From: Paulinella micropora
Lineage: Eukaryota; Cercozoa; Imbricatea; Euglyphida
Assembly (NCBI GenBank): GCA_009731375.1
Contig: BJOX01000103.1
Span: 340,714-402,015 of the forward strand
Direction of reading: 5' to 3'
Length of the DNA: 61,302 bases
Both the position numbers and the translations under genes were made by a program. The notes under the pieces were generated by a model. That model was not told where the DNA came from, ran no database searches, and saw only the letters and a program-made list of their open reading frames with translations. Positions 55,433 to 61,302 of this stretch are shown here, in pieces (the stretch's first letter is position 1; each line of letters begins with the position of its first letter).

Positions 55433-58400
55433 TCAGACTTCGTAGCTGCACGTTTTGACTTGTTTCCGAGGTCGTCCTCGACCCCTGTGCTCTACTGCTT
55501 CCGACTGCGTCTCTTTAGCCCTTCTCTTCTTCGCCGCCACTTCTTTCTCACATCTTGGTGCACCTATCAACAAAAATGATATGCCCGCACTTTGGACTTC
55601 GTCCCAAATACGAAGCGGAATCCTCCTTTCCTCTGTTAACTCGAACGGCATATCCAACACCACCCTTGGCATCATTTGCACCGTCCATGGTGTAAAATCC
55701 TCATCGTCCTTCTCGATGGACGCATCCCACTGCTCCAAATCTTTGCTGTCTCGAAATACTGGCGCAAAGATTCTTTCCCGCGTCATATCAATAACACTCT
55801 TGCTCTTCCAAAACTGCATTGTCGGAGCAAGTCCCAACGCAGCCCGTACCCGCGTTCTAGGCTGTACATACGTAACCTGCATTAAAAAGAAATAATCAAA
55901 GTCCTTATCCATGACCGTATCCTCGTGCGGTCGACATAGATAGAACTTATCAACCTGCCAGTCGATCTTAGCCACTTCCTTACCGGCTATCCACGGTTTC
56001 TTCCATACCGTGCCTTTCCGATCCGACATTTCCGATGACTTCGGAATTTCCCTCCCATCTTTGACGTCTACCTTGACGTCCGAAGCCGAACGATCCTGTT
56101 GTCCAGCATTCCTGGCCTCAGCCTTTTCTTCCTTCTGTTGCTTTCGCAACGCCTCCTCACGCTCCTTGCGCGTAAGCAATGCTGGCGGCTGTCTAAACGC
56201 TGGTGCAATACGCCTCAGCGCTTGTTCCTCATTCTCGTCCTCCAGCAAATAAGGACTGAACTTCGCCAACCGACGAACATGAACAATCTGTTCCCTTCCA
56301 CGTGCCCCCGTAGGTGCAATCTTGTAATTGTACGCACCCGTCTGACGTACTATCTTAAATGGCCCATGCCACTTATTGTAAAACTTAATCGATACCCCTT
56401 TCGGTACCGTCGGTACATACAGCAACACTGTATCACCTTCCTTGTACTCCACATGAGAGTACTTGCCCATTTCCTGTTCCCGCTGAACCTCTCTCAGCGT
56501 CTCCCGACACTTCTCAATCGCACTCCGTGCTTCCGCGATCGCTCGTAAGCGAACTCCTAACAGTTCACACGGTTCCCACTTATCAGGCGGAAACAACAGT
56601 TCCGTCGGCGTGTTTAACGCCCGTCCATAGACCACCTGATGCGGACTGACACCCCGCGCGTGTCCGCCTAACGACGCCGAAGCTAAATTGTTGACAGCAA
56701 ACGTGAACATAGGTACCACATATACCCAGTTAAGCTGGCTGTTCTTACAATAAGTCTTCAACGCTGCCTTCAACGTCCTGTGAACGCGTTCAATCTTACC
56801 ATTCGCCATTGGGTTAAAAGCAGTCACATACTGCCAATCGAACCCAAAGAACTTGGCAATCCTTTGCGAAACCTCATTCGCGAAACTCGTTCCTCTATCC
56901 GAAATAATCCTTCTCGGTATCCCAATACGGCCGAATACCTGATCAATCAGCGCCGCCGCTGTCACTTCCGCTGTCACATCCGTAACAGGGACAGTAATGA
57001 CATAATTGGAAGTTCGATCAATAACCGTTAAGAGATATTTGAATTTTTCCGTTCCCGCCTCTGGAAAAGGACCCACATGATCGATATGCAAGGTATCGAA
57101 AATATCCAGAGTGATATCATATTCACCCTTAAGCCCCATCTTCGGCCTATATGGCAACTTGGCCATCTGACAATGAGGACAACCCTTCACAAACTCCTTA
57201 ACCCGTTCTCCCAGGTTATTCCACCAAAAACGTCTCCTTAACGACCACGTCATCCTTTCCACCCCCGGGTGGCTCTGCATAGGACAATGATGCGCCGCAA
57301 TTAACAAAGACGTTCTGAGTTCCTGCGGAACCCATAACAACCATCGATCCTCCTCATTGGTATATACGCCATCTTTTCCCATATACCAAAGGAGTCCATC
57401 CTTTAGTACCAAGCACCGCTTGAGTTTCCTTATGTCAATGTCCTCGGGCCTTGCCTGTGGATTGAGCAGATGTTCTCTCAACTCCTTATACTCCGTACTT
57501 TCCTTTGTGAAAGTCCGAAAAGTTTCCACCGACGCCAGTCTGACTGCCGTGTCAGTTTCCAACTGGAATCGAACCTTTTCCGGATGTGCCTCCGGTAACT
57601 GAAAAAGATGTTCCTCCTTAACTTTTTCTTCATCCTCCAAGTTAAGGCACATCGGGCCCTTCGGTAACAAGACCGCGTTAAAGGCACCCTGCCTTCCATC
57701 CTCCCCCTCTTTCCTATCCGCGGTCCTTGCTTCCGCCCATAGGATATCCTCACACGCATCTCTCGCGATCGGCGAGTAACAGCATGCACATTTGTCTCGT
57801 GCCGCTACCTCGACTGCTTCCAACGCAGACACTTCCTCGCTGCGCGTGTCACGTTGATTGTTATTATGCGTGAACGGATGATACCAAAGCCCCGACGGCA
57901 ACTTGGTGTCTTCCGCTCCCTGTTCCTCCCAATCATGTAGATCCACATCATGACCCATGATTGCGAACACCGCCCCCGGCGTGCGAAATTCAAACTGTGC
58001 CATTCGCACCTCCTTGACCGTATTACGTCGCTGTAAATCATCAACGGCCTTATCCTTCTGTCCACTCTTGTCCTCATACCGAGAACAAAAATCAGGGACA
58101 ACATTCCTTTTGCCCTTGATGTAATGAATGGTGAAGTCATACTCCGCCAATTCCAACTGCCACCTGGCCAACCTACCTGTATGATCTCCAGACATGAGCC
58201 ATAGCAGGTTATGATGGTCCGTTCTAACCAAAATGTTAGGAGTACCCCACAGGTATTCCCGCAACCTCTGGAAAGCCCACACTATAGCGAGTGCTTCCCG
58301 CTGCCTTGTGCAGTATTCCTTTTCCGCCGGTATCAGCTGCCGGCTGATGAACATAACGGGCCGCAACTGCCCAATGGACTTGTCCATCTGTTGAAGCACC

Positions 58401-60172
58401 GCTCCTACCGCGTACGAAGACGCGTCAGTGTCGAGCACGAACTGTTCCTTCCAGTCAGGTAACATAAGAACTCGACCTCCCTGCCTTGGGTCTTTAGCGA
58501 TCTCATCCTTGAGCTCCGCTATCACTCTCGTGACTTCCTCCGGCCATGGGTCGTCCCCGACCCCTTGCTTCAGGAATTTCCTGACCACCGCTACTCTTTC
58601 CGCAAACCCCGGAATGAATTCACCATAATACTGAGCCAGCGATATAAAGGAATGTAAGTCCGTCCGAGTCTTTGGCATCGGCATAGACGCTACATAGTTC
58701 CTCTTTTCATATGCAATCGCACACCGACCCTCTGAGATCTCATATCCCAGGTACTGTATCTTTCTTTGTGCGAAGTCACATTTCTGTGCATTCAAGCGCA
58801 ATCCAAACGCGCTTATACGTCGCAAGACGTCCTGCACGTGTTCCACGTGTTTCTCCATACTCTCTGAATAAATGATAATATCATCTATGTAACAGAAAGC
58901 ATAATCCTCCGTCGACCCAAGACGAACCACCGTCGCCTCATCGTCGTACTCCTTCCCCAGCATCTTAGTCATAGCATGCTGAAATAGACCCGGAGAGCAC
59001 TTAAGACCCATCGGTAATACCTTCCACACGTATGTAGTCATTCCGACCATAAACGCTGTGAGATACCGACATGACTCATTAAGAGGGATTTGCCAAAACC
59101 CGCTCTTAAGATCAAGCGTAGTATACACCTTCGCATGCTTGAGCCGGTTGATCCCCTTCCTGAGATCCGGTACCGGTGTCTCGATCTGCTTCAGAATCTT
59201 ATTGATCCTATAGTAATTGATACACATACGTAAGGACCCATCCGGCTTGGGCGCCATACGCACAGGTGAAGACACCTCCGATAAGCGTGCCTCAATGATG
59301 TCCTTCTCCAAAAGCTCCTGAGTGATTTCCCGAGCCATCCGATCCTCGTGATAGCTCATACGTGACGGTCTCCTGTGACCCACCACGTCTTCACCCAGCT
59401 TCCGTCCAAAGTTAGCCTCGTAACCCCGAACAGAGCCCGCCTCAAGAGGCCCAAATACCTCCATATTATTCTCCAAGATACCCTTGAGGGCATCTCGCTC
59501 CTTCATAGTACCTTCCCAAGTACTATATTTCTCCGCAATAGCCTTTTCCGCGGCTATCCTAGCCTCCTCAATCTCCTTATGAGAGGCCTTACGTGATAAC
59601 TGCGCCACATCCTCCATCGGAATAGGCCGCTCATCCTCACGTACCATCGTCCCATGGTACCTAGTTTCCTCCTTGCCTCTCCACTGGGCAAGCTGTGCCA
59701 CATGATCTATGATAATGGCATATTGCATTGCATGCGTGCGGTGATATATACCCGATATCCAAGAGAAGGCTTGCTTTCTCACATCCGCCATCTCACGTTG
59801 CATTAACTTGGCCCCATAAGCCAACGCCTTCTCCTTCGTCCCCAATCGTAAAGCCAAGACCAGCTTATGGCCGCTATGTGGGATCGGGACCGGGTCATCA
59901 ATAAGATGATCCTCTATATCCTGCCACCACATTTCCGTTCGAGTTCCCACTGGGATGACTATAGTGAAATCATCCACCGATAGCCTGTTTTTCAAGACCT
60001 CCTTAATGGCCTTGACTCCCTTAGGGAAAAACAAATTATCATCCCAGTGACTCTTCAAGAAGGCTTCTACGATCGGCTTAGGCTGCTTTTTTTTTTTTTT
60101 AATGGCCTCTATGTGGGATCGTACCCCGCAACAATTCCGCTTTTGCTGCGTAGAGGTGTTCCAACCTCGCGT
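55433..60172 (-). CDS. pol: Ty3/gypsy-type Pol: RT, RNase H, integrase and AT-hook tail
   Basis: An open frame of about 1,580 codons runs from 60172 (just after an in-frame TAG) to TGA at 55433-55435. Residues below count from the TTG codon at 60058. RT has 'SSPVRMAPKPDGSLRMCINY' (263-282), 'TTLDLKSGFWQIPL' and the catalytic 'CYIDDIIIYS' (389-398). RNase H starts at 'VLDTDASSYAVGAVL' (541) and includes 'VRTDHHNLLWL'. Integrase has the His/Cys zinc finger (H923 to C960, C963) and the triad D993, D1054, E1090 with exactly 35 residues between the last two. 'NKWHGPFKIV' and 'HVRRLAKFSPYL' form a GPY/F-like module. About 270 further residues end in an AT-hook, 'RGRGRPRK' (1525-1532). RT before integrase marks the Ty3 order. 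No DTG/DSG protease motif is seen upstream of RT. The frame is intact, so the copy may be recent. Confidence 0.9.
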   Translation of the reverse strand, partial: TRGWNTSTQQKRNCCGVRSHIEAIKKKKKQPKPIVEAFLKSHWDDNLFFPKGVKAIKEVLKNRLSVDDFTIVIPVGTRTEMWWQDIEDHLIDDPVPIPHSGHKLVLALRLGTKEKALAYGAKLMQREMADVRKQAFSWISGIYHRTHAMQYAIIIDHVAQLAQWRGKEETRYHGTMVREDERPIPMEDVAQLSRKASHKEIEEARIAAEKAIAEKYSTWEGTMKERDALKGILENNMEVFGPLEAGSVRGYEANFGRKLGEDVVGHRRPSRMSYHEDRMAREITQELLEKDIIEARLSEVSSPVRMAPKPDGSLRMCINYYRINKILKQIETPVPDLRKGINRLKHAKVYTTLDLKSGFWQIPLNESCRYLTAFMVGMTTYVWKVLPMGLKCSPGLFQHAMTKMLGKEYDDEATVVRLGSTEDYAFCYIDDIIIYSESMEKHVEHVQDVLRRISAFGLRLNAQKCDFAQRKIQYLGYEISEGRCAIAYEKRNYVASMPMPKTRTDLHSFISLAQYYGEFIPGFAERVAVVRKFLKQGVGDDPWPEEVTRVIAELKDEIAKDPRQGGRVLMLPDWKEQFVLDTDASSYAVGAVLQQMDKSIGQLRPVMFISRQLIPAEKEYCTRQREALAIVWAFQRLREYLWGTPNILVRTDHHNLLWLMSGDHTGRLARWQLELAEYDFTIHYIKGKRNVVPDFCSRYEDKSGQKDKAVDDLQRRNTVKEVRMAQFEFRTPGAVFAIMGHDVDLHDWEEQGAEDTKLPSGLWYHPFTHNNNQRDTRSEEVSALEAVEVAARDKCACCYSPIARDACEDILWAEARTADRKEGEDGRQGAFNAVLLPKGPMCLNLEDEEKVKEEHLFQLPEAHPEKVRFQLETDTAVRLASVETFRTFTKESTEYKELREHLLNPQARPEDIDIRKLKRCLVLKDGLLWYMGKDGVYTNEEDRWLLWVPQELRTSLLIAAHHCPMQSHPGVERMTWSLRRRFWWNNLGERVKEFVKGCPHCQMAKLPYRPKMGLKGEYDITLDIFDTLHIDHVGPFPEAGTEKFKYLLTVIDRTSNYVITVPVTDVTAEVTAAALIDQVFGRIGIPRRIISDRGTSFANEVSQRIAKFFGFDWQYVTAFNPMANGKIERVHRTLKAALKTYCKNSQLNWVYVVPMFTFAVNNLASASLGGHARGVSPHQVVYGRALNTPTELLFPPDKWEPCELLGVRLRAIAEARSAIEKCRETLREVQREQEMGKYSHVEYKEGDTVLLYVPTVPKGVSIKFYNKWHGPFKIVRQTGAYNYKIAPTGARGREQIVHVRRLAKFSPYLLEDENEEQALRRIAPAFRQPPALLTRKEREEALRKQQKEEKAEARNAGQQDRSASDVKVDVKDGREIPKSSEMSDRKGTVWKKPWIAGKEVAKIDWQVDKFYLCRPHEDTVMDKDFDYFFLMQVTYVQPRTRVRAALGLAPTMQFWKSKSVIDMTRERIFAPVFRDSKDLEQWDASIEKDDEDFTPWTVQMMPRVVLDMPFELTEERRIPLRIWDEVQSAGISFLLIGAPRCEKEVAAKKRRAKETQSEAVEHRGRGRPRKQVKTCSYEV

Positions 60173-60277
60173 CTATCGCGGCCACTACCGCCTCATCCTT
60201 TGCGGAATCCCTACAGTCCACGTTCACGACCCTCACGTCGCGTGGGTCCCTGTAGGCCCAGCCAAAGGTTGTGGTCA
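60099..60277 (-). CDS. gag: C-terminal end of gag-like frame
   Basis: On the minus strand a frame from the gap edge to TAA at 60099-60101 reads about 58 residues, including 'FGWAYRDPRDVRVVNVD' and 'AIDARLEHLYAAKAELL'. It overlaps the pol frame by about 70 bases, with pol shifted +1. The stop codon abuts a run of 14 A. The part upstream is lost in the gap 60278-60595. Confidence 0.55.
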
Positions 60278-60595
60278 NNNNNNNNNNNNNNNNNNNNNNN
60301 NNNNNNNNNNNNNNNNNNNNNNNNNNNNNNNNNNNNNNNNNNNNNNNNNNNNNNNNNNNNNNNNNNNNNNNNNNNNNNNNNNNNNNNNNNNNNNNNNNNN
60401 NNNNNNNNNNNNNNNNNNNNNNNNNNNNNNNNNNNNNNNNNNNNNNNNNNNNNNNNNNNNNNNNNNNNNNNNNNNNNNNNNNNNNNNNNNNNNNNNNNNN
60501 NNNNNNNNNNNNNNNNNNNNNNNNNNNNNNNNNNNNNNNNNNNNNNNNNNNNNNNNNNNNNNNNNNNNNNNNNNNNNNNNNNNNNNNNNNNNNNN
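60278..60595. other. 318-base assembly gap inside the gag-like region
   Basis: This is the only large gap not flanked by simple repeat. It hides the middle of the gag-like frame and possibly a protease segment. Confidence 0.9.
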
Positions 60596-61302
60596 ACCCG
60601 ACTTATTCTCCCTCCCGACCTCCGAGTCAGGCGCTGGGATTGCCTCCTGGGATCCCTGGCCCCGCACTTGCATTAATGATTTGCCCTGCGTATTCACCAA
60701 CATGTCCACTAGCGTTATACCAAACGCCATACCCTGGACTTGTTGCTGCGGAGGCATCTGCCCTCCGACGGTCCCCTGACCGCCTCCCATCGGCACACCA
60801 GGAGCAGGCAAGATTGGTGCTGGAGGGATGTAAGACTGTCCCCCATAAGCAACCACCTGCTGCTGTGGCTGCCCTTGGTAGAACTGCTGCTGCATCGGCT
60901 GCCCGTAGCCTACTGGTAACTGCTGCCCCGGAGCTGGACCCGCATAGTAAGCACCTGCTCCCGCCTGCTGCATATGCGATGAGGGAAAAGTTCCCGCACC
61001 CCCCCCCCCCATACACATTTGCATTAGGAAAAAGGGAACTACCCTGATTACCGCCCACTGCGGGCTCCGATTTGAGTTGGGACGTTCCCGTGAATCTGAA
61101 CGCCCTCCCCGACGTCGCGGTGGAGATCGATCTCGGCTCCGCTCCGGTGACCTATCTCGATCCCGTGAATCGCGTCGTCCTCGGTCGTATCCGCCACGAA
61201 CATGCCCTCCTCGATCGTATCCTCGTCGATCTCGGGCTTCATCCCTCTCGTCGTAATGACGACCGCCCGATACATGAGTGACCTCACGATCACTACGACG
61301 AT
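60596..61302 (-). CDS. Gag-like disordered region (RS-rich then Q/P/G-rich), partial
   Basis: One minus-strand frame is open from the window edge to the gap. The first ~75 residues are Arg/Ser/Asp/Gly-rich ('SRDRDRSPERSRDRSPPRRR'). Then comes a Gln/Pro/Gly/Tyr-rich region ('QPMQQQFYQGQPQQQ') and 'SEVGRENKSG' at the gap. A run of 12 C (60999-61010) could hide an indel, and another frame is also open next to it. No zinc knuckle is visible. Position and strand suggest the element's gag, but a host RNA-binding protein exon cannot be excluded. Confidence 0.45.

Overview
This is a nuclear-type eukaryotic window that is overwhelmingly simple-sequence DNA. (GATA)n, (TACA)n, (GA)n, (TA)n, (ATT)n, (GTA)n, (TTC)n and pentanucleotide arrays fill almost all non-coding space, and most assembly gaps fall in GA, poly-C or poly-A runs. 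Coding sequence is split into tiny exons (33-390 bases, mostly 40-90) that keep phase across introns, so three host genes can be read by eye, with a Ty3-type retrotransposon at the right edge. The organism is not certain. Intron-rich genes, GC-rich exons and the microsatellite load would fit a free-living protist or green alga (a prasinophyte such as a Pyramimonadales alga is my guess); nothing here is bacterial.

Layout. 1-3.1 kb: a SINE fragment, pentanucleotide arrays and about 0.9 kb of unique sequence. 3.1-33.9 kb (+): gene 1, at least 39 visible exons (about 880 residues) encoding tandem calponin-homology domains, a long coiled coil, a PH domain and RNI-type leucine-rich repeats, apparently an actin/membrane scaffold. 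33.9-35.4 kb: unique intergenic DNA between convergent genes. 35.4-42.2 kb (-), with further exon candidates to 44.7 kb: gene 2, a single voltage-sensor domain (S1-S4) with a long disordered C-terminal tail and no pore module. 44.7-48.8 kb: repeats, two SINE pieces and AT-rich intergenic DNA. 48.8-54.7 kb (+): gene 3, a small SH3/Tudor-like N-terminal segment followed by a membrane protein of unknown function. 54.7-61.3 kb (-): a Ty3/gypsy-type element with RT, RNase H, integrase, an unusual C-terminal tail ending in an AT-hook, and a gapped gag-like region.

The most striking signal is not a gene. In at least a dozen introns of all three genes, the edge of the neighbouring exon with its splice site has been copied repeatedly into the adjoining microsatellite, making arrays of diverged 'exon-edge relics' next to one functional exon (eight relics before the second-CH-domain exon at 10807, seven before the gene 2 exon at 42186). 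The microsatellites also frequently supply the splice acceptors and donors themselves. Several interspersed elements (a tRNA-derived SINE, GATA-bounded repeats, foldback elements) sit inside these arrays with microsatellite on both sides.
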